Origin: Puniceicoccales bacterium
GTDB lineage: Bacteria > Verrucomicrobiota > Verrucomicrobiia > Opitutales > Oceanipulchritudinaceae
DNA length: 16,352 nucleotides
Assembly (NCBI GenBank): GCA_030595525.1
Contig: JAUVDD010000011.1
Coordinates: 1-16,352, forward strand
Direction: 5' to 3'
The notes under the pieces were generated by a model that made no database searches, had not been told where the DNA came from, and saw nothing but the letters and a program-made list of their open reading frames with translations. Below, in pieces: positions 7,323 to 16,352 of this stretch. A program made the translations under genes and the position numbers. Each line of letters starts with the position of its first letter. Positions within the stretch are counted from its first letter, which is position 1.

Positions 7323-8321
7323 ATGGAACCTCATAACAGCGAACCTGTATCCCCGGAAGTTATGGCTGAATTGAGTAAATTCTGCCTGCCCGACACGAAC
7401 ATCCTAACGCTTGAGGCCTTTATCCAAACTGTTCTATATAATGAGCGAATCGGCTACTATCTTCAAGACCGTCAGCGTGTTGGTCGGAATGAGAAAACCG
7501 ATTTCTATACGGCTTCCAATGTGGGAACCGTTTTTCCACGACTGATCGTTGATTGCGCAAGGCATTTACTTGAGGGGCCTCTGGAGGACTATGTCTTTGT
7601 TGAAGCTGGTCCCGAGACGAAATCCGGAATCCTCGGCTCATTGGAAACGATCCCATTCCGCGCTACCCACTTAATCCGTCCCGGGGATCCTTTCGATATT
7701 CCTCCAAAATCGATCGTCTTCTCCAACGAGCTATTCGATGCCCAGCCATTCAGAAGATTTGTTTTTACCAACGGAAAATGGTGCGAAATGGGGGTAAAAC
7801 TCGAAGAGACGGGCCTCGAGTGGGTGGTGATCGATCTACTTGAATCCTTGCCAGAATTACCCGTGTCCGCCCCGGAAGGATATGTCATCGATTGGCCCAA
7901 CAAGGCCCATGAGGTCCTTCAGGACATCGCTGGTCAGGACTGGAAAGGCCTGTTTATTGCCTTCGACTACGGATTGGACTCCCCTACCATATTCAAGGAG
8001 CGTCCACAGGGAACAGGCCGTACCTATTCCAACCACAAGATGGGCAATGATCTTCTGGAACGACCCGGTCAAATTGATATCACCTGCCACGTGGTCTGGG
8101 ATTTCATGGAGCAAATCTTGAGGAACAACCGGTTCATGGATATTCGTCTATCACGACAGGAATCATTCTTCATGCAGTTTGCCCAATCGGAAATTCAGTC
8201 CATTCTGGAAAACAATCCGACTGGTTTCTCTCGTGAAAAACAATCCCTGATGGAGCTGATTCATCCGGGAAATATGGGCCACCAGTTTCAAGTTTTGAGC
8301 GCCTTGAGAATGGAAAGTTAA
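7323..8321 (+). CDS. MidA/NDUFAF7-like putative SAM-dependent methyltransferase
   Basis: The protein matches the COG1565/MidA family, whose mitochondrial member NDUFAF7 methylates an arginine of a complex I subunit; bacterial targets are mostly unknown. Family landmarks, counted from the ATG at 7323, are LYNERIGYYL (38-47), DFYTASNVGTVFP, SNELFDAQPF (134-143), FIAFDYGLD (about 211-219), QGTGRTYSNHK and PGQIDITCHV (248-257). The motif I loop reads VEAGPETKSGIL (93-104), where relatives usually have E-x-G-x-G-x-G-x-L, so the second and third glycines of the SAM loop are absent. That raises the possibility of weak or lost methyl-donor binding. The frame also opens at a GTG at 7281, giving 14 more residues; the ATG is preferred because the extension matches nothing in the family, but neither start has a clear Shine-Dalgarno. 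The stop is 63 bases before rpmB. Confidence 0.78.
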   Translation: MEPHNSEPVSPEVMAELSKFCLPDTNILTLEAFIQTVLYNERIGYYLQDRQRVGRNEKTDFYTASNVGTVFPRLIVDCARHLLEGPLEDYVFVEAGPETKSGILGSLETIPFRATHLIRPGDPFDIPPKSIVFSNELFDAQPFRRFVFTNGKWCEMGVKLEETGLEWVVIDLLESLPELPVSAPEGYVIDWPNKAHEVLQDIAGQDWKGLFIAFDYGLDSPTIFKERPQGTGRTYSNHKMGNDLLERPGQIDITCHVVWDFMEQILRNNRFMDIRLSRQESFFMQFAQSEIQSILENNPTGFSREKQSLMELIHPGNMGHQFQVLSALRMES

Positions 8322-8384
8322 AAAAAACTTGCCATCGGCTGGTACCGTTCTACTTTCACCCGCTTTTCTACAGGAGCATAAACC

Positions 8385-8615
8385 ATGTCACGAATTTGTT
8401 CAGTCACCGGTAAACGTCGCGTAAGCGGCAGCAGAATCCACCGTAAAGGTCTCACTAAGAAGAGCGGCGGTATTGGTACGCATATTTCCAAGATCGTCAA
8501 ACGCACTTTCAAGCCGAATGTGCAACGCGTTCGCGTTCGCATGCCAGGCGGGCAAGTCAAGCGTGTTTGGGTATGTGTAAAAGCCTTAAAGGCAGGTCTC
8601 GTTGAAAAGGTCTAA
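8385..8615 (+). CDS. rpmB: 50S ribosomal protein L28
   Basis: L28 is a small basic protein of the large ribosomal subunit. The 76 residues begin MSRICSVTGKR, with the typical SGSRIHRKG and KRTFKPNVQRVRVRMPGG stretches, and are strongly Arg/Lys-rich. Only one cysteine stands at the N-terminus where zinc-binding L28 variants have a CxxC pair, so this is the zinc-independent form. An AGGAG eight bases before the ATG is one of the clearest ribosome-binding sites in the window, in keeping with high expression. The 63-base gap from the methyltransferase gene could hold its own promoter: TTGCCA at 8330 resembles a -35 box, but no good -10 follows. A strong hairpin terminator lies downstream. The usual partner rpmG is not adjacent. 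Confidence 0.96.
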   Translation: MSRICSVTGKRRVSGSRIHRKGLTKKSGGIGTHISKIVKRTFKPNVQRVRVRMPGGQVKRVWVCVKALKAGLVEKV

Positions 8616-8640
8616 CTAACCCTTCTTAAATCTTTCTTCC

Positions 8641-8671
8641 AAAACCGGCTGGGTTTCCCACCGGTTTTTTT
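8641..8671 (+). terminator. Intrinsic terminator between convergent rpmB and cobA
   Basis: AAAACCGG pairs with CCGGTTTT, with a bulged C, and continues TGGG/CCCA around a TTT loop; seven T follow the stem (8665-8671). It lies 26 bases after the rpmB stop and six bases after the cobA stop on the opposite strand. Read on the minus strand the same stem ends in four T, so it may also stop cobA transcripts. Confidence 0.9.
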
Positions 8672-8676
8672 GTGCC

Positions 8677-9435
8677 CTAAATTGACGGATCAAACCAATC
8701 CAGCAACTCGCCTAGCGCGGCTACTGCTCCCACGATTACCACTGATGGTGCTCCCAATCCTGCCTCACTGACCTTCCAGGATATATTTTCTAATTCGCCC
8801 CTCACGGATCGTTGTTTTGGGGTCGTTCCCCACTGAACCACTGTCACCGGCTCATTTTTCGACCGTCCTCCAGTTATCAGCTTTTGACAAATTTCCTCCA
8901 GTCGGCCCATCGACATATACAATACCAGCGTTGCTCCGCTTCTTGCGTGTGATTCCCAGTCAATTAGACTGGATTCCTTCTCCGGATTTTCATGTCCTGA
9001 TATAAAACTCACCGAACTGCTCCACTCACGATGGGTCAGAGGGATTCCGCAATACGCGGCACAACCCAGGGCTGCAGTCACCGCTGGTACCACTTCATAG
9101 GGAATTCCACCTTTCCGCAGCGATTCTGCCTCCTCTCCTCCTCGGCCGAACACGAATGGATCGCCACCTTTTAATCGCACGACTTTCAGCCCGCGATTGG
9201 CCAACTCTATCAATATTTCTTCAATTTCTTGCTGGGGAACTGCATGAAAACCCGAGCGCTTTCCAACGTAGTGCAACTCACAATCGGTTTTTACCCAATC
9301 CTTCATTTCCTCATCCACAAGATAATCGTACACCAAGGCATCACACTCTCCGATCAGTCGCCGGCCCTTGAGGGTGATCAGTTCCAAATCACCCGGGCCA
9401 GCTCCCACTAAATATACTTTTCCTCCACTTTTCAT
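8677..9435 (-). CDS. cobA: Uroporphyrinogen-III C-methyltransferase (SUMT)
   Basis: The enzyme uses two SAM molecules to methylate uroporphyrinogen III at C-2 and C-7, giving precorrin-2, the entry to siroheme (and cobalamin). Tetrapyrrole-methylase motifs are clear: VYLVGAGPGDLELITLKG (7-24), DALVYDYLV, YVGKR, RLKGGDPFVFGRGGEE (87-102), then VVPAVTAALGCAAYCGIPLTHR near 115-136, SGH, and GTTPKQRS toward the C-terminus. The usual VPG-I-T reads VPAVT here, a small departure. At 252 residues it is the stand-alone methylase; the dehydrogenase/ferrochelatase half found in CysG is missing, so another gene must complete siroheme. It diverges from cysH, and siroheme is the cofactor of assimilatory sulfite reductase, which acts directly after CysH. 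The gene could equally be called sumT or cysG-like. Confidence 0.94.
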   Translation of the reverse strand: MKSGGKVYLVGAGPGDLELITLKGRRLIGECDALVYDYLVDEEMKDWVKTDCELHYVGKRSGFHAVPQQEIEEILIELANRGLKVVRLKGGDPFVFGRGGEEAESLRKGGIPYEVVPAVTAALGCAAYCGIPLTHREWSSSVSFISGHENPEKESSLIDWESHARSGATLVLYMSMGRLEEICQKLITGGRSKNEPVTVVQWGTTPKQRSVRGELENISWKVSEAGLGAPSVVIVGAVAALGELLDWFDPSI

Positions 9436-9489
9436 ACCTTCAATCGTATTCTTTTCTTCAATTGTCCTTTCTGTCCATGCCCCTTTTCC

Positions 9490-9553
9490 AGAATTGCACT
9501 TGCCATACTCGCAATTCTTATCATTAGTAAATGACCTAACAAAGTTATGATAA
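9490..9553. promoter_or_regulatory. Inverted repeats in the divergent cobA-cysH control region
   Basis: AGAATTGC (9490-9497) and GCAATTCT (9511-9518) form a perfect 8-bp dyad with a 13-base spacer. A second dyad, TTATCAT (9518-9524) and ATGATAA (9547-9553), abuts it. Both lie in the 147-bp gap between the starts of two oppositely transcribed genes of one pathway, where a shared operator is expected. The regulator is unknown. A possible cysH -10 box is TATGAT at 9546-9551, which overlaps the second dyad. Confidence 0.35.
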
Positions 9554-9582
9554 ATAGATTAGCAAGAGCTAAGGAACAATAA

Positions 9583-10281
9583 ATGGAAGACGAGGCGGTA
9601 TGGACAGAGGGACAAACGGCTGAAGACCGGATAAAGTGGGCTCATGGAAAATGGGGTTCACAACTGGTTTTATCGACAAGTTTCGGGATCCAGTCAGCAG
9701 TAATGCTTCATTTGGTAACCCGTATCCAACCTGACATACCTGTCGTGTGGGTGGATACGGGATACCTGTTCCATGAAACCTATCGATTTGCAGAGGAACT
9801 GCGCGAAAGACTATCCTTAAACCTGAAAGTGGTGACTCCGATATGGAGTGCGGCCCGGCAAGAGGCCACTTACGGAAAGCGCTGGGAGCAGGGACTGGAA
9901 GGTCTCGCCGACTACAACCGGGACAATAAAGTTGAGCCAATGAACCGTGCCCTGAAGGAACTTGGTGCGGTTGCCTGGCTGAACGGATTACGCCGTTCAC
10001 AGGCTAAATCCCGGGCAAAATTGCCTGTTGTACAGAAGCAAAACCGGACCACCAAAATCCACCCGATCGTGGACTGGACAGAAAAGAACATCTACGAGTA
10101 CATGAAAACCCATGATCTTCCATTCCATCCATTATGGGATGAAGGTTACGTTAGCGTCGGAGATTGGCACAGCACGCGTCCGTTGGAGGCAGGCATGGCG
10201 GAGGAAGAAACTCGATTTGGTGGTATGAAGAGAGAATGCGGACTTCACGAATTGAGCGGCCAGCAGGATTGGCAGATTTAG
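9583..10281 (+). CDS. cysH: Phosphoadenosine phosphosulfate (PAPS) reductase
   Basis: The enzyme reduces PAPS to sulfite with thioredoxin or glutaredoxin in assimilatory sulfate reduction. It has 232 residues. The modified PP-loop [15 protein letters not shown] (from 30) and [17 protein letters not shown] (57-73) bind the nucleotide. [26 protein letters not shown], then [14 protein letters not shown] follow, and the C-terminus has [12 protein letters not shown] with catalytic Cys219. The two cysteine pairs that bind the 4Fe-4S cluster of APS reductases are absent: GDWHSTR stands where those enzymes have a cysteine-containing loop. The substrate is therefore predicted to be PAPS, as in E. coli CysH, which implies an APS kinase elsewhere. 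AAGGA seven bases before the ATG fixes the start. The gene ends 12 bases before the converging ligA, leaving no room for a separate terminator. Confidence 0.95.
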   Translation: MEDEAVWTEGQTAEDRIKWAHGKWGSQLVLSTSFGIQSAVMLHLVTRIQPDIPVVWVDTGYLFHETYRFAEELRERLSLNLKVVTPIWSAARQEATYGKRWEQGLEGLADYNRDNKVEPMNRALKELGAVAWLNGLRRSQAKSRAKLPVVQKQNRTTKIHPIVDWTEKNIYEYMKTHDLPFHPLWDEGYVSVGDWHSTRPLEAGMAEEETRFGGMKRECGLHELSGQQDWQI

Positions 10282-10293
10282 TCTCAAACAATT

Positions 10294-12809
<2,516 letters not shown>

Positions 12810-12956
12810 GCTGTTAAATTTCTTTGGAAGACTGTCAAACCATTCACTTACAATCCCTCCTAACTAAAATTCAGTATTTACAGATCTATCTCCTGACCCT
12901 ATCCATCTGATAATTTAAGGAGCCATCTCTGGCAGAAAAGCTACCAAATTTAAATA

Positions 12957-13799
12957 ATGGACACCGCACAACTAACCGAAGAGGAGCTACGCAATTCACT
13001 AAAGCGTTGCCCCGAACAAGCAATTGAAGCTGCGGTCAAATTTTCTTCTTCTCGCGATCCGGAATTAGTCCCGGCTATCGTCATGGGAATCATCGAACGA
13101 TTCGTTGAACCGGATGTTCGTCCCGTTCTCCGTGAAGGAAATGACCAAATCCGTCTACTCGAAGACCTCGGAATCGACTCACTTCTGATGGTTGAGATAG
13201 TTATTCTCGTTGAGGAAACCCTGGAAATTCACATCGAGAACGAGGAATTACGAAATCTTCGCAGCGTTGGAGACATCAAGGCGTACCTGGATGCCAAATT
13301 GAAAGGGCTTCCCCTTCCAACCAGCAAAAGTGTTCTCAGTTTTGAGGAAGTTGCGGCGGTCATGCCACATCAGACACCATTTTTATTTCTACAAGAAGCC
13401 AGGATCAACGGCATCGAGGCAGAGGGAATCTATCACATTTCTGGAGATGAACCCTTTCTCGAAGGCCATTTCAAGGGAAACCCGGTCTTTCCCGCTTCAT
13501 TGATGCTTGAGGCACTTGGCCAATTGGCCGTCCTTTTCATGCTGAAGTCTGATAATCCGGCATTTGAGGGCAAAGTGGATTCCAATTCCATCTATTTTGT
13601 TTCCTGCGACGGGGTTCGTTGTCACAAAATGTGCAAACCTGATGATATCATGCATCTGAATATAAGCCTGAAAAAGGTCCATGCTCCGATGGCACAGTTT
13701 GAAGGCACTATTCTCAATCGTGGGACGAAAGTTGCCAAAGTAGAGGAAATTTCTCTCGTATTTGAACTTGAGAAAACCGATCCAGAGTCTGTATCCTGA
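12957..13799 (+). CDS. Acyl carrier protein fused to FabA/FabZ-type 3-hydroxyacyl-ACP dehydratase
   Basis: Two domains are joined in one 280-residue protein. Residues about 38-117 form an acyl carrier domain with the phosphopantetheine site EDLGIDSLLMVEIV (Ser75). Residues about 125-272 form a hot-dog dehydratase: MPHQTPFLFLQEA (136-148) and GHFKGNPVFPASLMLEALGQ (170-189). His171 and Glu185 keep the 14-residue spacing of the FabZ catalytic pair, so the active site looks intact, although FPAS replaces the usual MPG. It should dehydrate 3-hydroxyacyl chains, perhaps those tethered to its own ACP. The first 35 residues match nothing recognised. The ATG is the earliest start, as an in-frame TAA lies at 12951. 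No Shine-Dalgarno is close: an AAGGAG 34 bases upstream is too far. The gene begins a three-gene + strand cassette with a ketosynthase and a glycosyltransferase, suggesting a specialised lipid rather than primary fatty-acid synthesis. Confidence 0.9.
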   Translation: MDTAQLTEEELRNSLKRCPEQAIEAAVKFSSSRDPELVPAIVMGIIERFVEPDVRPVLREGNDQIRLLEDLGIDSLLMVEIVILVEETLEIHIENEELRNLRSVGDIKAYLDAKLKGLPLPTSKSVLSFEEVAAVMPHQTPFLFLQEARINGIEAEGIYHISGDEPFLEGHFKGNPVFPASLMLEALGQLAVLFMLKSDNPAFEGKVDSNSIYFVSCDGVRCHKMCKPDDIMHLNISLKKVHAPMAQFEGTILNRGTKVAKVEEISLVFELEKTDPESVS

Positions 13800-13830
13800 G
13801 GCTTTCATCGGCCCAATCTCAATAAATTCA

Positions 13831-15090
13831 ATGCGCAACGTTGTCGTAACTGGTATCGGACTTGTCACCTGTCTGGGACATACCAGGGAAGAAGTCGGTA
13901 ATCGGTTACTCAATCAGGAACACGGATTCGTACGCTACCCGCCCTTTATCTCTGATTCGAAGGTACCAATTTCTGTGGCTGCCCCGATTCCGGAATTTGA
14001 AACAGTCTCAACTGATCCAGAAGATTGGACCTTTCCCCCGGAACTTCGATTCAGAATGGAACAACTGAGAAGTTTTTCACCCAACGCCCTCTATGCCAAT
14101 TTCGCCCTGACCCGGGCCGTGGCCGATGCTGGGCTGGAACTTGACCAGGTTTCCGATCCACGGACCGGACTTTATACAGCCTCATCAGGATCCGCCATGA
14201 TGACCCATTACAACATGGACCGGATGAAAAGAGTGGGACCTCTCCGCTGCTCGCCGTTGGGCATTGTTGGTTCCATTGCAGGTACTCTGAATTTTAACCT
14301 GGCAGCCGCCTATAAAATCCACGGATCGACCAGTGGTTTTGTTTCCGCCTGTGCGTCCAGTGGCCACGCCCTTGGTTTTGCATGGGACGAGATTGCCCTC
14401 GGGCGCCAGGACAGGATGATTGTTGTCGGTGCTGAAGATTTTACTCCGGAGACGATTGTCCCTTTCACGGCCATGAGGGTATTGTCAGAGAACAATGATC
14501 CCAATACCGCTTCCCGCCCATTCGATAAACATAGGGATGGATTTGTGGGAACAGGTGGTTCAGTCACCCTGATTTTGGAATCCGAAGAACTGGCCTCTGA
14601 AAGAAATGCCCACATTTATGGGAGAATGAAAGGCTGGGGACAGGCAACCGATGGTTATCACGTGGCTGCGTCACATCCTCAGGGAAAAGGTCTCTCTCGT
14701 GCCATCGAATTGGCAATTCAGTATGCTGGATGGCAGGCTGGTGATGTGGATTACGTTAATGCCCATGCCACTTCCACAACCGCAGGCGATATTTCAGAAT
14801 GCCGTGCATTAAAATCTGTTTTCGGAGAATCCGGATCTCCCGCGATCAGCAGTACCAAAGCTTTGACCGGCCATGCCCTGTCCCTTTCCAGCATCATGGA
14901 AGCAAGCTTCTGCCTGTTGGCCATGGATCAGAATTTCACTCCTGGAAGCGCCCATATCTCAGAATTGGATCCTGAAGCACTGGGCCTCAATATTCTCACC
15001 CAATCAACCCGGACGGCTCCGAAGAAAATCCTCTCAAACAGCAGCGGATTTGGCGGAGTCAATGTGGTTTTGGCCCTTGAAAAACCATGA
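13831..15090 (+). CDS. Beta-ketoacyl-ACP synthase (FabB/FabF type)
   Basis: This is a 419-residue condensing enzyme that extends acyl chains with malonyl-ACP. It begins MRNVVVTGIGLVTCLG, the usual N-terminus of the family. The catalytic residues are all present: Cys174 in SACASSGHALG, His312 in NAHATSTTAGD, Lys343 and His348 in SSTKALTGHALS. The glycine-rich FDKHRDGFVGTGG and the end segment SNSSGFGGVNVVLAL are also normal. The frame extends upstream to a TTG at 13762, but that would overlap the dehydratase gene by 38 bases and add residues foreign to the family, so the ATG at 13831 is chosen, although no Shine-Dalgarno precedes it. The gene lies 31 bases after the ACP-dehydratase gene and its stop overlaps the next start (ATGA). 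Its pairing with an ACP-dehydratase and a glycosyltransferase suggests a secondary lipid pathway; it could still be a second housekeeping FabF. Confidence 0.93.
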   Translation: MRNVVVTGIGLVTCLGHTREEVGNRLLNQEHGFVRYPPFISDSKVPISVAAPIPEFETVSTDPEDWTFPPELRFRMEQLRSFSPNALYANFALTRAVADAGLELDQVSDPRTGLYTASSGSAMMTHYNMDRMKRVGPLRCSPLGIVGSIAGTLNFNLAAAYKIHGSTSGFVSACASSGHALGFAWDEIALGRQDRMIVVGAEDFTPETIVPFTAMRVLSENNDPNTASRPFDKHRDGFVGTGGSVTLILESEELASERNAHIYGRMKGWGQATDGYHVAASHPQGKGLSRAIELAIQYAGWQAGDVDYVNAHATSTTAGDISECRALKSVFGESGSPAISSTKALTGHALSLSSIMEASFCLLAMDQNFTPGSAHISELDPEALGLNILTQSTRTAPKKILSNSSGFGGVNVVLALEKP

Positions 15091-16244
15091 ACAAGCGTGT
15101 CCTGGTCCTGACTTCAAGCACCGGCAGTGGCCATGACATGCGGGCAATTGCCTTCAAAAAGTGGGTGGCCAGGATACAGGGTGGAGATGTTGAAGTCCGG
15201 ATAGAGCAGATTATCGAAAATAGCTCATGGCTGGGTCGATTCGGTGTTTGGGTTTATAACACGATCCAGAGGCATGCTCCCTTCCTCCACAATATCTACT
15301 TCTTTATCGTTGAGCTGTTTATTTTCACCCATGGACAATCGGTCAGTTTTGGTGGGCGATATTATCGGAACCTTCTCAGGGAATTCCGACCGGATGTCAT
15401 ATTGAGTGTTCACGATTCGACAAACCGCGGCTATTTTCAGGATGCCAAGAGAATACTTGGAGAATCTACTCGATGTGTCACTTATTGTGGGGAATTCTCC
15501 GGAGGATACGGCTACACCAGAAATTGGATTAATCCGGTGGTAGACAAATTCATCAGTAGAACCCATTCCGCAAGGGATTTTGCTGTCCAGATGGGAATTC
15601 CCAAAAACAAAACAGCCGTTTTCCACAAGTTCCTTCCTCCGGAATCCTTTGGAAACAGGATGACCGAACCGTCAAGAATTAGTTATTTGAAACAACTGGG
15701 TCTCGATCCGGATCGTTTTACCGTCTTTATGGCAACTGGTGGTTTCGGGGCAAATCATCACCTGCGCTATCTTGATGCCATAAGGGAATTAAAGAACCAG
15801 GTTCAGGCAATTGTCATTTGCGGAAGGAATCAGGCCGCATTTGAAAAGTTGATTCGCTGGAAAGCATCCAATCCCGACTTTCGGGCCTATATTGAGGGGT
15901 ACAGCAACAAGGTTTCCGATTTTATGCAGATCTGTGATGCGATTGTTACTCGTGGCGGAGCCAACACCACTATGGAAGCCCTGCACTTCGGCTGTCCGAT
16001 CCTTTATAATTCCCTCGGTGGCCTGATGCCCCAGGAACAGTGCACCGTCAGGTATTTCCTTAATCATGGAGCCGCAGTCCTTATCAACAATCCTTCATCA
16101 CTCTCTAAAACACTCGAGAAATGGAAGGACTTTGGACCGGAATACACCCACATAAAGGACAATCTGGACAAGTTGCACTACGATGAGGATCCACGGGATC
16201 TAATAAGGATGATTTTAGGAGAATCTCAAACTTCTGTAAAATGA
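15087..16244 (+). CDS. Monogalactosyldiacylglycerol (MGDG) synthase-like glycosyltransferase
   Basis: This is a GT28-type glycosyltransferase of 385 residues, related to MGDG/processive diacylglycerol glucosyltransferases and MurG. The N-terminal acceptor domain opens with VLVLTSSTGSGHDMRA (5-20), and PDVILSVHDSTNRGYF (102-117) is characteristic of MGDG synthases. The C-terminal nucleotide-sugar domain shows FMATGGFGANHHLRYL (214-229), TRGGANTTMEALHFGCPILY (288-307) and GLMPQEQCTVRYF (312-324). No membrane-spanning segment is evident, though FLHNIYFFIVELFIF (66-80) is hydrophobic and may dock to the membrane. It probably adds a sugar to a lipid acceptor. The sugar and acceptor cannot be told from the sequence. 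The ATG overlaps the ketosynthase stop (ATGA), so the two are translationally coupled, which supports a joint pathway of acyl synthesis followed by glycosylation. Confidence 0.9.
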   Translation: MNKRVLVLTSSTGSGHDMRAIAFKKWVARIQGGDVEVRIEQIIENSSWLGRFGVWVYNTIQRHAPFLHNIYFFIVELFIFTHGQSVSFGGRYYRNLLREFRPDVILSVHDSTNRGYFQDAKRILGESTRCVTYCGEFSGGYGYTRNWINPVVDKFISRTHSARDFAVQMGIPKNKTAVFHKFLPPESFGNRMTEPSRISYLKQLGLDPDRFTVFMATGGFGANHHLRYLDAIRELKNQVQAIVICGRNQAAFEKLIRWKASNPDFRAYIEGYSNKVSDFMQICDAIVTRGGANTTMEALHFGCPILYNSLGGLMPQEQCTVRYFLNHGAAVLINNPSSLSKTLEKWKDFGPEYTHIKDNLDKLHYDEDPRDLIRMILGESQTSVK

Positions 16245-16254
16245 CAGTATTGTA

Positions 16255-16352
16255 ATGCCCCGAGGCAGATTCAGGTTTGCAACTTTACCCGGCTTTTCTA
16301 TGTTTCTAGAATTATTGATGAAAATGCATAATTCACCTTTTAAAAGTCGCTC
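16255..16352 (+). CDS. Possible start of a further gene, cut by the window edge
   Basis: An ATG ten bases after the glycosyltransferase stop opens a frame of 32 codons that runs off the right edge. The predicted start is MPRGRFRFATLPGF, with a second ATG 16 codons in (MFLELLMKMHN). No ribosome-binding site or recognisable motif is visible. It is the only frame open across this segment, in the same direction as the cassette, so it could be the fourth gene. At this length chance cannot be excluded. Confidence 0.3.
   Translation, partial: MPRGRFRFATLPGFSMFLELLMKMHNSPFKSR

Noticed and set aside
9583..10281. CysH as an adenylylsulfate (APS) reductase with a 4Fe-4S cluster
   Set aside because: The cysteine pairs that bind the cluster are missing; GDWHSTR occupies that position, as in PAPS reductases.
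12917..12922. AAGGAG as the ribosome-binding site of the ACP-dehydratase gene
   Set aside because: It is 34 bases before the ATG, with an in-frame stop at 12951-12953, so it cannot serve that start or an extended one in this frame.
13762..13830. Upstream extension of the ketosynthase to a TTG at 13762
   Set aside because: It overlaps the preceding gene and adds 23 residues unlike the family. The ATG at 13831 begins exactly at the conserved VVVTGIG strand.

Overview
The window looks like a piece of a Gram-negative bacterial chromosome with about 50% G+C. It carries mostly housekeeping genes and is densely packed on both strands. The best guess at the host is a Verrucomicrobiota (Opitutae-like) bacterium. 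This rests on general family resemblance and gene mix, including a LolA-like protein, an extended acidic SecG tail, a lysine-rich ParB and few strong Shine-Dalgarno sequences. No rRNA or marker search could be run, so the assignment is tentative. No tRNA, rRNA, CRISPR array or insertion sequence was seen, and no gene-free stretch exceeds 300 bases.

Layout. (1) Bases 1 to about 300 differ from the rest: about 35% G+C, against about 53% in the following 60 bases. They encode part of an IPT/TIG-type extracellular domain on the + strand. The reading frame dies just after the composition change, and the bacterial gene on the other strand loses its 3' end there. This is probably an assembly chimera or a recent junction. 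(2) From 7187 down to about 826 on the minus strand lies a probable operon: Lrp/AsnC regulator, aminotransferase, der, fmt, LysM protein, parB, secG. A strong intrinsic terminator follows secG and sits inside the apparent 5' end of the truncated LolA-like gene. (3) On the + strand, 7323-8615 holds a MidA-like methyltransferase gene and rpmB, ending in a hairpin terminator shared with the converging cobA. (4) cobA (minus) and cysH (plus) diverge from a 147-bp region with inverted repeats. Together they serve siroheme synthesis and sulfate assimilation. (5) A VanZ-family gene and ligA (minus) overlap by one base. This LigA has lost all four cysteines of the usual zinc finger. (6) From 12957 to the right edge lies a + strand cassette: an ACP-dehydratase fusion, a ketoacyl synthase with intact catalytic residues, and an MGDG-synthase-like glycosyltransferase. 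This suggests a dedicated acyl-chain or glycolipid pathway that probably continues beyond the window.

The best candidates for new biology are the lipid cassette at the right end, the cysteine-free LigA and the shared cobA/cysH control region. The left-end junction is the main data-quality concern.
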